From assembly GCF_014204625.1 (NCBI RefSeq), contig NZ_JACHLU010000016.1, positions 48,540 to 112,539 of the forward strand: 64,000 bases of DNA, given 5' to 3'. Every line of letters begins with the position of its first letter. Position 1 is the stretch's first letter. Origin of the DNA: Gillisella vitis. Lineage in GTDB: Bacteria > Pseudomonadota > Alphaproteobacteria > Rhizobiales > Rhizobiaceae. A model generated the notes under the pieces. The model saw only the letters and a list, made by a program, of their open reading frames with translations, searched no databases and was not told the DNA's origin. The translations under genes and the position numbers were made by a program. This document shows, piece after piece, positions 17,355-25,794 of this stretch.

Positions 17355-17513
17355 ATGGACATCATTCGTATTCTTTTCGCCATCCTTTTGCCGCCCGTCG
17401 GCGTGTTCCTGCAAGTTGGTCTGGGTTTGCAGTTCTGGCTGAATATTCTGCTGACATTGTGTGGTTATCTGCCCGGCATCATTCACGCGCTCTGGGTGAT
17501 TCTGCGCCGGTGA
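17355..17513 (+). CDS. YqaE/Pmp3-family small membrane protein
   Basis: A 52-residue hydrophobic protein with two membrane helices and the family pattern ILFAILLPPVGVFLQVGLG, then WLNILLTLCGYLPGIIHALWVI. Pmp3 proteins are small proteolipids that affect membrane potential and stress tolerance in yeast and plants; in bacteria they are often stress-induced. GAGGAG lies 5-6 bases before the ATG. It ends 11 bases before the AraC-type gene's stop codon on the other strand. Confidence 0.9.
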   Translation: MDIIRILFAILLPPVGVFLQVGLGLQFWLNILLTLCGYLPGIIHALWVILRR

Positions 17514-17524
17514 CAGCAGGAAAA

Positions 17525-18451
17525 TTACCCACGATCAGAGGCGCGGCGGGGAAGGGGATAGACCACTTTTCCGTCTTCCTCGCCGCGTGGAAACTGTCCG
17601 TCCCGATGACGGCGCTCATTGGCTTTGTAGCCCGCCGGGCTGACGCCGATATAGTGTTTGAACATGCGTGAGAAATAATAGGGATCACTGAATCCGGTGA
17701 GCTCTGCCGATTTTTTCACCGACACCCCCCCTGCCAACAGACCCATGGCGCGCTCCATACGCTTGAATTCCTGGTATTTGGTCGGGGTAAAGCCGACCTG
17801 TCTGCGAAAGATACGGCGAAAATAATCGCGATTGTAGGGAATCGACGCCAGCACCTGCTCGACAATGTTGTCATCCATCGGATCGGCGGCAATGCGACTG
17901 GAGGCAACCATCACGGCCAGCGAAAGTTGATCCGGGTTGTTGAGGGCGGCTTCCTGCTGTGGTCGCCAGCCGAGAAATGCTGCTTCCATGAACTGGATCA
18001 GCAACACCATGAACATATGGTGCTGGATCAGCGTTGTGGATGACAGCGGCACGCTTTCTCGATAATAGCGCACCAGCGGCTCCAGCATGGACCAGTGCGG
18101 CAATGTCACGCTCCGTCTGATGTTCATCTGCGAAATCAGATCCATCCGGCCAAACACCTCAAGGGAAAAATGCTGGGCAAGACCGGTATAAGGCTCTTGT
18201 GAGGTGGATCGACCAGCAAAAGGCATGTTGGCCTCGATCAGCATGGCACAGCCCGGCGTCATCACAATCTCTTCGCCGTCAATCTGATAGCGCGCGCTGC
18301 CTGTCAGGCAGATGACCAGATCGTGCACGCTGTTGACCTTGTCAACACTCCAGCGCGGCGAATGCTGCATCTTGATGGCGGAGCGCGTCAGCGCCAGACT
18401 GACAGCATTCACGGGAATACCCGCCAAAACTGTATGTTCAGTTTTCTCCAT
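17525..18451 (-). CDS. AraC-family transcriptional regulator
   Basis: A 308-residue regulator. The N-terminal half (about 30-170) looks like a cupin-type sensor (VICLTGSARYQIDGEEIVMTPGCAMLIEANMPF), and the C-terminal 100 residues carry the two AraC helix-turn-helices with the family signature GFSDPYYFSRMFKHYIGVSPAGYK. It is divergent from the pectin-oligomer uptake operon starting at 18890, so it most likely controls that operon in response to a sugar. Several palindromes lie in the 438-base gap between them. Confidence 0.88.
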   Translation of the reverse strand: MEKTEHTVLAGIPVNAVSLALTRSAIKMQHSPRWSVDKVNSVHDLVICLTGSARYQIDGEEIVMTPGCAMLIEANMPFAGRSTSQEPYTGLAQHFSLEVFGRMDLISQMNIRRSVTLPHWSMLEPLVRYYRESVPLSSTTLIQHHMFMVLLIQFMEAAFLGWRPQQEAALNNPDQLSLAVMVASSRIAADPMDDNIVEQVLASIPYNRDYFRRIFRRQVGFTPTKYQEFKRMERAMGLLAGGVSVKKSAELTGFSDPYYFSRMFKHYIGVSPAGYKANERRHRDGQFPRGEEDGKVVYPLPRRASDRG

Positions 18452-18576
18452 CTTTTTGTCCTGAATTCTCTATTCTCGCAAACGGGTATGCTAGTATATT
18501 ACTTTCAACCAAGAGAAAGTCCATACAGGAGCGTGGGTCTGACGGCTTTGGAGTGACCGAAGGATTTTCAGCAAAT

Positions 18577-18593
18577 TCAGTATTTTATACTGA
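18577..18593. promoter_or_regulatory. Palindrome in the AraC/uptake-operon intergenic region
   Basis: Perfect 7-base arms TCAGTAT and ATACTGA around TTT. It is one of three dyads in the gap 18452-18889 (others at 18666-18680, CATGCC-GAA-GGCATG, and 18691-18707, TTATCC-N5-GGATAA). They could be operators for the divergent genes. I see no reliable ORF in this gap. Confidence 0.4.
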
Positions 18594-18889
18594 TTTTCGA
18601 CGCTATGGACTGAAAAAATCGAGTGTCATCTGACCACGGGGAGGAGCGGGGTGAGAGAATGGAGTCATGCCGAAGGCATGTCAACTGTTGTTATCCCGAT
18701 TGGATAAATGCACAAATTGGACGATAGACATTGCGTTAAAACCACCGAAATCGGCGAATGTTCGCGCAACCACGCGGTGATGAGAGCGGGTGATGGTGCA
18801 TGGCCAACCCCTGTTGCGCGCGCCGCCTGCCATGATGTGGCACTATCCGGCTTTGCCTTGCCGCAGCGTGCGACGGAAGGGATGGCTGC

Positions 18890-19774
18890 ATGAGTGGTGA
18901 GAACCGTTTCATGGGGCTGGTCTATCTCGCCCCCTATATTGTTGGCCTGCTGCTGTTTACCGCGCTGCCGTTTGTGGTGTCGTTTTATCTCAGCTTTACC
19001 GATTATAACCTGATGAGTGCGCCGGTGTTTACTGGCTTTGCCAATTATATCAAGCTGTTCACAGCAGACCGCACCTTTCGCAAATCCCTGTCGGTGACGC
19101 TGTTTTATGTGCTGCTGACGGTGCCGCTGAAGTTGATTTTTGCGCTGTTCATTGCGGTGATCCTGAACTATCGGCTGAAATTCATCAATTTCTTCCGCAC
19201 GGCCTTTTACGTGCCCTCGATTCTCGGTGGTTCCATCGCCATTGCGGTGATGTGGCGTTATATTTTTGCCGACACCGGCATTGTCAATATGGCGCTGACC
19301 TCGATGGGCTTTGAGGCAGTCAACTGGTTTGGTGATCCGACCAATGCGCTGTTTACCATCACGCTTTTGCGCCTGTGGCAATTTGGCTCGGCCATGGTGA
19401 TCTTTCTGGCAGCCCTGCAGAGCATTGATAAGTCGCTCTATGAGGCCGCATCCATTGATGGAGCCAGCCGCTGGCGCGCCTTTGTGCACATCACCCTGCC
19501 GCTGATTACGCCGGTGATCTTTTTCAATCTCATCATGCAGATGGTGCAGGCCTTTCAAGAGTTTAACGGTCCCTACATCATCACCCAGGGCGGGCCGCTG
19601 AAGTCCACCTATCTGTTGCCGCTGTATATTTACGACGAGGCCTTCAAGCGCTTTGATATGGGCTATGCCTCGGCCATCGCCTGGGTGCTGTTTGCCATCA
19701 TCATGGTGCTCACCGTCATTGCCTTCTGGTCGTCGCGCCACTGGGTCTATTACGCTGGCGACAAGAGGAGCTGA
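18890..19774 (+). CDS. Sugar ABC transporter permease (MalF/UgpA type)
   Basis: Inner-membrane permease of 294 residues with six hydrophobic segments. The cytoplasmic EAA loop reads YEAASIDGASRWRAFVHITLPLITP. The N-terminus LVYLAPYIVGLLLFTALPFVVSFYLSFTDYN is typical of the CUT1 family. It is the first gene of a run of permease, permease, ATPase, binding protein, GH28 and GH105, so the substrate is probably a galacturonate- or rhamnogalacturonan-derived oligosaccharide. GGAAGGGATGG precedes the ATG. Confidence 0.9.
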   Translation: MSGENRFMGLVYLAPYIVGLLLFTALPFVVSFYLSFTDYNLMSAPVFTGFANYIKLFTADRTFRKSLSVTLFYVLLTVPLKLIFALFIAVILNYRLKFINFFRTAFYVPSILGGSIAIAVMWRYIFADTGIVNMALTSMGFEAVNWFGDPTNALFTITLLRLWQFGSAMVIFLAALQSIDKSLYEAASIDGASRWRAFVHITLPLITPVIFFNLIMQMVQAFQEFNGPYIITQGGPLKSTYLLPLYIYDEAFKRFDMGYASAIAWVLFAIIMVLTVIAFWSSRHWVYYAGDKRS

Positions 19775-19778
19775 TCCC

Positions 19779-20687
19779 ATGACCGACCACGTTCTTCATT
19801 CTTCTCTTGCGGCCTCTGATGATGCTGATGTGATCCGCCGCAAGCAGGCCCGCCGTCAGCTGATCAGCGCGGTTCTCCGCTACGGCATTTTAGGGGCTGT
19901 CGGGCTGCTGATGCTCTATCCGCTGATCTGGCTGGTGGGGGCCTCGTTCAAGACCAATTCGGAAATGTTTGCCAATCCGGGCTTTTGGCCCAATTCACCA
20001 ACGCTGGATGGCTATATCAAAGGCTGGCAGACATCCACCGCTTATAGCTTTGGCCATTTCTTTCTCAACACCGCCTATATCATTGTGCCGAAAGTAATAG
20101 GGACTGCGATTTCCTGCACGGCAGTGGCCTATGGTTTTGCAAGGTTTGACTTTCCGGGCAAGAAAATCCTGTTTGGCTCGCTGATTGCCACGCTGCTTTT
20201 GCCCAATGTTGTCACCCGCATTCCGCAATATCTGCTGTTTCGCGATATGGGCTGGCTGGACAGTTTCCTGCCGCTCTGGGTGCCATCGGCGCTTGCGGGA
20301 GATGCCTTCTTTGTCTTCATGCTGGTGCAGTTTCTGCGCGCCATTCCGCGCGATATGGAAGAGGCGGCGCGCGTCGATGGGGCCAATAGCTGGCAGGTTC
20401 TGGTGTTTATCGTTGTGCCCATGCTGGCCCCGGCGCTGATCTCGGTGTGCCTGTTTCAGTTCATGTGGAGCATGAACGATTTTCTGGGGCCGCTGATTTA
20501 CATCTCCTCGGTTGATAAATTCCCCGTCTCGCTGGCGCTGAAACTCTCCATCGACACCACGGAAGCTTTTGAATGGAACCGCATTCTGGCGATGTCGGTC
20601 GTCACCATCCTGCCTGCGCTGATCGTGTTTTTCATCTCGCAGAAATATTTCATCGAAGGCATCTCGTCTGGCGGGGTCAAAGGATAA
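19779..20687 (+). CDS. Sugar ABC transporter permease (MalG/UgpE type)
   Basis: Second membrane subunit, 302 residues, starting 4 bases after its partner's stop with GAGGAG as the ribosome site. A polar N-terminus of about 30 residues is followed by six hydrophobic segments. The EAA loop is MEEAARVDGANSWQVLVFIVVPMLAPAL, and the C-terminus ends with KYFIEGISSGGVKG, the usual MalG-type tail. It forms the transport channel together with the preceding permease. Confidence 0.9.
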   Translation: MTDHVLHSSLAASDDADVIRRKQARRQLISAVLRYGILGAVGLLMLYPLIWLVGASFKTNSEMFANPGFWPNSPTLDGYIKGWQTSTAYSFGHFFLNTAYIIVPKVIGTAISCTAVAYGFARFDFPGKKILFGSLIATLLLPNVVTRIPQYLLFRDMGWLDSFLPLWVPSALAGDAFFVFMLVQFLRAIPRDMEEAARVDGANSWQVLVFIVVPMLAPALISVCLFQFMWSMNDFLGPLIYISSVDKFPVSLALKLSIDTTEAFEWNRILAMSVVTILPALIVFFISQKYFIEGISSGGVKG

Positions 20688-20691
20688 AACA

Positions 20692-21807
20692 ATGGCACGT
20701 TTGCAACTGAAAAATCTCGAAAAGACCTATGGTGGCTTCAAGGCGGTGCATGGCATCAATCTGGATGTGGCTGATGGCGAATTCATGGTGCTGGTTGGTC
20801 CCTCCGGTTGTGCCAAATCCACTACGCTGCGAATGATTGCCGGGCTGGAGCAGGTGAGCGGCGGTGAAATCCGCATTGGCGACAGTCTCGTCAATGACAA
20901 AGCTCCCGGCGAGCGCGGCATTGCCATGGTGTTTCAAAACTATGCGCTCTATCCGCATATGAAAGTGCGCAAAAACCTGTCCTTTGGCCTGCGCCTCAAG
21001 CGCCGCCCCAAGGATGAGATCGAGGCCTCGACGCAGGAAGTCGCGGGCATTCTGGAAATCGGCGATTATCTGGAGCGCCTGCCCAAGCAATTGTCGGGTG
21101 GTCAGGCCCAGCGCGTGGCTGTGGGCCGCGCCCTGATCAAAAAGCCGCAGGTGTTTTTGTTTGACGAGCCTTTGTCCAATCTCGACGCCAAATTGCGGGC
21201 CTCGATGCGGGTGCGCATCACTGATCTGCACAAGCAGCTGAAGGCCAATGGCCTGCAATCCACCGTGGTCTATGTCACCCACGACCAGACGGAAGCCATG
21301 ACCATGGGGGACCGCATCTGCGTGATGAAGGAAGGCGTGATCATGCAGGTGGCCGATCCGGTGACGCTGTACAACCGTCCGGCCAATGCCTTTGTTGCAG
21401 GCTTTATCGGTAGCCCGGAAATGAACCTGATGGACTGTGAGCTGACCGGCGACCGGGTGACAATCGGCAGCCAAGTGTTGCAGCTTGCGCCGGAAATGAT
21501 GAGCCGGCTGAAGCCAAAATCTGGTGGTCAGGTGACCTTGGGCGTACGGCCACAGCATTTTTCGATTGTGGATCAGGCAACAGTAAACGCTTTGAGTGGT
21601 CAGGTGTCTCACGTCGAATTCATGGGGCACGAGGTCTATCTGCACGTCAAGGTTGAAGGCCGTCCGCTGATCGCTGTGGCTGAAGCCAGCCGCTATGACC
21701 GTGGCAAAATCAGCGGTGACATGGTCCGCCTTCTGCCTCAGCCGGGCGCGTCGCATATTTTTGATCGGGCAACGGGCGAGAATATCTCGCTAGCCCATTT
21801 GCAATAA
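20692..21807 (+). CDS. Sugar ABC transporter ATP-binding protein (MsmK/UgpC type)
   Basis: ATPase of 371 residues energising the uptake system. The C-loop LSGGQAQRVAVGRAL, Walker B FLFDEPLSNLDA and H-loop YVTHDQTEAM are intact, and a regulatory OB-fold domain (about 240-371) follows, as in MalK. The Walker A motif reads GPSGCAKST (residues 36-44), with alanine where the family usually has the glycine before lysine. This substitution occurs in some relatives and may be tolerated. The gene begins 4 bases after the permease stop. Confidence 0.92.
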   Translation: MARLQLKNLEKTYGGFKAVHGINLDVADGEFMVLVGPSGCAKSTTLRMIAGLEQVSGGEIRIGDSLVNDKAPGERGIAMVFQNYALYPHMKVRKNLSFGLRLKRRPKDEIEASTQEVAGILEIGDYLERLPKQLSGGQAQRVAVGRALIKKPQVFLFDEPLSNLDAKLRASMRVRITDLHKQLKANGLQSTVVYVTHDQTEAMTMGDRICVMKEGVIMQVADPVTLYNRPANAFVAGFIGSPEMNLMDCELTGDRVTIGSQVLQLAPEMMSRLKPKSGGQVTLGVRPQHFSIVDQATVNALSGQVSHVEFMGHEVYLHVKVEGRPLIAVAEASRYDRGKISGDMVRLLPQPGASHIFDRATGENISLAHLQ

Positions 21808-21833
21808 GCACAGATTGTTCTGGGAGGAGCGAC

Positions 21834-23096
21834 ATGAGGAAGATTACGGCAGCATTTTTGGGTCTCGCCATGGCGGCCACCAGTTTGGGTGCGGCGCATT
21901 CCGCGACATTGCGCATGTCCTGGTGGGGCAGCGATGATCGCCACAAGGCAACGCAGGAGGCCTTGAAGGTTTGCGGCGCAAAATTTGGCCATACCATCAA
22001 TCCCGAATTCACCGGCTGGACCGGCCATCAGGAAAAGATCACCACCCAGATTGCCGGTGGCACCGAAGCCGACATCATGCAGATCAACTGGCCTTGGTTG
22101 CCAATTTTCAGCAAGAAGGGCGATGGCTTTGCTGATCTCAACCAGTTCAAGGACATTATTGATCTCAGTCAGTGGACAGCGGCCGATCTGGAAGGCGGTA
22201 CCGTCAAGGGCAAGCTGAACGGCGTGCCGGTCTCGACCACGGGCCGCGTGTTTTTCTTCAACAAGACCACATTTGAAAAAGCTGGTCTGAAAGTGCCGAC
22301 CACATGGGAAGAGCTGCTGGCCGATACGCCGATCATCAAGGAAAAACTCGGTGCCGATGCCTATCCGTTTGAGGGTGCCGCACTGGATGCGCGCTTGCAA
22401 TTGACGCTGCGTGTGACGCAAAAAACCGGCAAGTCCTTCATTGATCCAGAGACCAATCAGGTGGCGTGGACAGAGGCCGAACTGGCCGAAGGGCTGAAAT
22501 TCTACAAGACCATGATGGATCAGGGCACTATCATGTCGTGGAAGCAGGTGGCAGGCACGGGCAATATTCTGCTGCACGAAAATCCCAACTGGGCCAATGG
22601 CAAGATTGCCGGAACCTATCAATGGGATAGCGTTTACAGCAAAATCGCAACGCCCATGGAAAAAGGACAGGAACTGGCACCCGTGCCGCTGTTGAGCGTG
22701 GCCGATGCCAAGACCCAAGGGGTGTATCGCAAGCCTTCCATGCTGTTTGCCATTTCCAAAAACAGCAAGGAGCCAAAGGCGGCTGCACAAGTGATCAATT
22801 GCCTGCTGAATGATCCTGAGGCTGTGACAATTTTGGGGGCAACACGCGGTATTCCGTCCAGCAAGGCAGCGCTCGCGGTGCTGGAGAAGGATGGCAAAAT
22901 CAAGCCAGAACAAGTCCTGGCCCATAAACTGGTGATGGATGCAACAGGCCCGAAAATCTCGCCGCTCTATGAACATCCCCGCGTCACGGAGGCGTTTGAT
23001 TCCGTATTCGAGGCCTATTCCTACGGCAATGTCTCGGCTGATGCGGCGGCACAGGAAATCATCGAGAGCGTCAACGACGCGCTGAGTGGTTTGTAA
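21834..23096 (+). CDS. Extracellular sugar-binding protein (CUT1 family)
   Basis: Periplasmic binding protein of 420 residues with a cleavable signal peptide (about 1-23, ending AAHSA) and no lipobox cysteine. The mature start TLRMSWWGSDDRHKATQEAL is typical of family 1 solute-binding proteins for oligosaccharides. Aromatic residues suited to sugar stacking are frequent (WPWLP, WANGKIAGTYQWD). Its place among permeases and pectin-oligomer hydrolases suggests it captures galacturonate-containing oligosaccharides; the ligand is inferred from context. Confidence 0.88.
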   Translation: MRKITAAFLGLAMAATSLGAAHSATLRMSWWGSDDRHKATQEALKVCGAKFGHTINPEFTGWTGHQEKITTQIAGGTEADIMQINWPWLPIFSKKGDGFADLNQFKDIIDLSQWTAADLEGGTVKGKLNGVPVSTTGRVFFFNKTTFEKAGLKVPTTWEELLADTPIIKEKLGADAYPFEGAALDARLQLTLRVTQKTGKSFIDPETNQVAWTEAELAEGLKFYKTMMDQGTIMSWKQVAGTGNILLHENPNWANGKIAGTYQWDSVYSKIATPMEKGQELAPVPLLSVADAKTQGVYRKPSMLFAISKNSKEPKAAAQVINCLLNDPEAVTILGATRGIPSSKAALAVLEKDGKIKPEQVLAHKLVMDATGPKISPLYEHPRVTEAFDSVFEAYSYGNVSADAAAQEIIESVNDALSGL

Positions 23097-23108
23097 CGTC
23101 TGACGTCG

Positions 23109-23133
23109 GTGCCAGAGACATTGGATCTGGCAC
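23109..23133 (+). other. Hairpin between binding-protein and GH28 genes
   Basis: Perfect 8-base arms GTGCCAGA and TCTGGCAC around a 9-base loop, 12 bases after the binding-protein stop and without a T-run. Such stems often protect the binding-protein end of the transcript and raise its level over downstream genes. Confidence 0.5.
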
Positions 23134-23155
23134 CTGTTCTCATAAGGATGGTCGC

Positions 23156-24679
23156 ATGGATAGGCTAGAGTGTTTGGCGGTGACTGCCCGAACGGCAAGC
23201 TTCGCGTTTTCGGCAGCAGACAATCTTTATGCTCTGGAAAAAGCAGTGCCATGGCGGCTGTTGGATGCCAATGACAGACTGGTGCAGCAGGGCGAGACCG
23301 CAACCGTGGTTTTCATGCTGAGCGGGCTTGAGCCGGATCGTCGGTACCGTCTGCTGATGGATGAGATCAGCATTGCCTTTTCCACGCAGGTCGAAACCGC
23401 CTTGCTTGATATTGCCGATTTTGGTGCAAGCCTTGAGGCAAAAGACAATACCCGCGCCATTCAGGCCGCAATCAACGCTCTGCCAGAGCATGGCACCCTG
23501 CGCGTGCGGGCTGGAAACTGGCATTGCGGACCGCTGTTTTTGAAAAGCCGCATGACTTTGCTGCTTGAAAAAGACGCCCATCTGCTCGGCTTGAGTGATC
23601 GTGCGCATTATCCGATTTTGCCGCCCCGTGATGAGGGCGGCCGTGTGCTGGGCACATGGGAAGGGGTGGCGGAGGCCTGCTTTGCCAGCCTGATTACGGC
23701 GGTGGATTGCACCGATCTGGCAATCACCGGCGAAGGGGTGATTGACGGCGGTGGTGATCGGGGGGACTGGTGGACATGGCCAAAAGAGACCCGCGACGGT
23801 GCACGCAGGCCCCGCACCGTGTTTCTCTCCCATTGTGAGCGGGTGACGCTGTCGGGCATCACTGTCTGCAACTCACCCTCATGGACCATTCATCCGGTTT
23901 TGTCGCGTGATGTTCGGGCGTTTGGTATCTCCATTCACAATGATCCTTATTCGCCCAATACCGACGGGCTCAATCCCGAATGCTGCCGGGATGTCAGCCT
24001 GAAAGGCGTGTTCTTCTCGGTGGGGGATGATTGCATTGCCATCAAGGCGGGCAAGCGCGACCCGAAGGGCGGACTGGATCAGGTCTGTGAAAACATTTCC
24101 ATCGACAATTGCCGGATGGAGCGCGGCCACGGCGGCGTGGTGATTGGCAGCGAAATGAGCGGATCGGTGCGCAATGTCAGCGTGCGCCGGTGCAGCCTGA
24201 GCGACACGGATCGCGGTTTGCGCATCAAGACCCGGCGTGGCCGTGGCGGTGTGGTAGACAACATCACGGTGGAAGATTGTGTGATGGATGGCGTTCTGAC
24301 GCCGCTGGCGATCAACGCTTTCTACTTCTGCGATGCGGATGGCAAATCGGATGCTGTGCAGACGCGCCTGCCGCAGCCGGTGACAGAGGCTACGCCCCAT
24401 ATTGCCAATATCACCATTCGCAATCTGGTGGCCAACAATGTGGCCGTGGCCGCCGGTGCGTTCTTTGGCCTGCCGGAAGCGCCGATTGTGGGCATTACGC
24501 TCGATCATATCCGCGTGACCTATGATCCTGCGGCCAAGGCCGATGTTCCGGTGATGGCGTGCCATGTCGAGCCGGTGCGCCATGGCGGCATCATTGCCGA
24601 ATATGCTGAATTTTCAAGTCAGAGCGGGGTTGTTCTTGGCCCCTCCACGATATTTGCACCCGAAAGCCTCGCCGTATGA
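23156..24679 (+). CDS. Glycoside hydrolase family 28 (polygalacturonase-type), apparently cytoplasmic
   Basis: A 507-residue pectin hydrolase. The GH28 set is complete: NTDG (268-271), GDD (290-292), GHGG (324-327) and RIKT (356-359), supplying the catalytic aspartates, histidine and substrate-binding Arg/Lys. About 80 N-terminal residues form a separate beta-rich module, as in exo-acting family members. There is no signal peptide, so the enzyme likely works in the cytoplasm on imported oligomers, releasing galacturonate or digalacturonate. AAGGATGG precedes the ATG. Its stop overlaps the next start (ATGA). Confidence 0.9.
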   Translation: MDRLECLAVTARTASFAFSAADNLYALEKAVPWRLLDANDRLVQQGETATVVFMLSGLEPDRRYRLLMDEISIAFSTQVETALLDIADFGASLEAKDNTRAIQAAINALPEHGTLRVRAGNWHCGPLFLKSRMTLLLEKDAHLLGLSDRAHYPILPPRDEGGRVLGTWEGVAEACFASLITAVDCTDLAITGEGVIDGGGDRGDWWTWPKETRDGARRPRTVFLSHCERVTLSGITVCNSPSWTIHPVLSRDVRAFGISIHNDPYSPNTDGLNPECCRDVSLKGVFFSVGDDCIAIKAGKRDPKGGLDQVCENISIDNCRMERGHGGVVIGSEMSGSVRNVSVRRCSLSDTDRGLRIKTRRGRGGVVDNITVEDCVMDGVLTPLAINAFYFCDADGKSDAVQTRLPQPVTEATPHIANITIRNLVANNVAVAAGAFFGLPEAPIVGITLDHIRVTYDPAAKADVPVMACHVEPVRHGGIIAEYAEFSSQSGVVLGPSTIFAPESLAV

Positions 24680-25794
24680 CCACCTCCCTGATGGATTATT
24701 TTGACGCTTATGCCCGCGATTATACGCCCTACAAGGGCGGGAGTTGGTGCTATGAAGACGGTTGCCTCTATCGCGGGCTGATTGCCCTGCATGAAGCCAC
24801 CGACGAAGCCCGCTGGTATGACCACTTGAAACGCCTTGTCGACGCGCAAGTCGGGCCGGATGGTCAATTGCTGGGCTATGTGCTGACGGAATATAATATC
24901 GACAATATTTTACCGGGCCGCGCACTGATCACCCTGTTACAGCACACGGGAGATGAGCGCTATCGCAAGGCGGCAGACCTGCTGGCGCGGCAATTGCAAA
25001 GCCATCCCCGCATTGCGGCGGGGCCTTACTGGCATAAATTGCGCTATCCGCATCAGGTCTGGCTGGACGGGCTTTATATGGGGCTGGCCTTCAAGGCCGA
25101 GTATGGGGGCTTGAGCAATCAGCCGGATATGATCTGGGATGCGGTTGAAGAGCTGCTGGTCTCGCTTGATCTGACGGCAGATGGGATCAGCGGGCTTTAT
25201 CGCCACGGCTATGATGAGGAGCGCTTGCAGGCCTGGGCCGATCCTCAGACCGGGCTTTCGCCTGCCCATTGGGCACGCTCGATTGGCTGGCTGGCGATGG
25301 CCATGGTCGATCTGTTTGAGCTGTTGCCCGACAGCGCCAGCAAGAGCCTGCTGCAACAACGGCTTGTTGCGCTTTTTGACCGTTTGGCAGAGCTTCGCAC
25401 CACGGATGGTCGCTGGTTGCAGGTGATTGATCAGCCGGATCTGGAGGGCAATTACCCAGAAAGCTCGGCAACGGCGATGTTTGCCTACGCCTATCTCAAG
25501 GCGGCCAGACTTGGGGTGAAGGATGCCTATGCTCAAATTGGTCTGGACGCTTTGCACAGCCTTGAGAGCCATGCGCTGCGCGCCAATGATGCAGGGCGGC
25601 TTGTGCTGCAAAACATCTGCTGTGTCGCCGGTCTTGGCGGCTTTGGCGGCGTTTACCGCGATGGCACGCCCGCTTACTATCTGTCTGAAGCGCTTAATGA
25701 TGACGACATCAAGGGCGTTGGGCCCTTGATGATGGTGCAGGCCGAGCGATTGCGGCTTAATCGTAATCTCACTTGGACACGAAAGGTACGGTGA
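24676..25794 (+). CDS. Glycoside hydrolase family 105 (unsaturated galacturonyl/rhamnogalacturonyl hydrolase)
   Basis: A 372-residue (alpha/alpha)6-barrel enzyme of the YteR/YesR group. These remove the unsaturated galacturonic acid left by pectate or rhamnogalacturonan lyases through hydration of the double bond. Visible family features are the HQVWLDGLYMG segment with the catalytic aspartate (about residue 138), HWARSIGWLAMAMVDL, and LEGNYPESSATAMFAYAY. No signal peptide is seen, so it acts on imported oligomers. It is coupled to the GH28 gene and its 3' end overlaps the tonB gene on the other strand by 26 bases. Confidence 0.9.
   Translation: MTTSLMDYFDAYARDYTPYKGGSWCYEDGCLYRGLIALHEATDEARWYDHLKRLVDAQVGPDGQLLGYVLTEYNIDNILPGRALITLLQHTGDERYRKAADLLARQLQSHPRIAAGPYWHKLRYPHQVWLDGLYMGLAFKAEYGGLSNQPDMIWDAVEELLVSLDLTADGISGLYRHGYDEERLQAWADPQTGLSPAHWARSIGWLAMAMVDLFELLPDSASKSLLQQRLVALFDRLAELRTTDGRWLQVIDQPDLEGNYPESSATAMFAYAYLKAARLGVKDAYAQIGLDALHSLESHALRANDAGRLVLQNICCVAGLGGFGGVYRDGTPAYYLSEALNDDDIKGVGPLMMVQAERLRLNRNLTWTRKVR

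Noticed and set aside
18835..18860. A TGGCAC...TTTGC pair resembling a sigma-54 promoter before the uptake operon
   Set aside because: The spacing between the GG and GC elements is several bases too long for sigma-54.
18708..18893. A 61-codon frame ending in an ATGA overlap with the first permease gene
   Set aside because: The overlap is suggestive of coupling, but there is no ribosome site or family resemblance, and the frame runs through palindromes likely to be regulatory.
21738..23303. A 521-codon minus-strand frame over the sugar-binding protein
   Set aside because: It is antisense to a well-supported gene and has no signal, domain or ribosome site.
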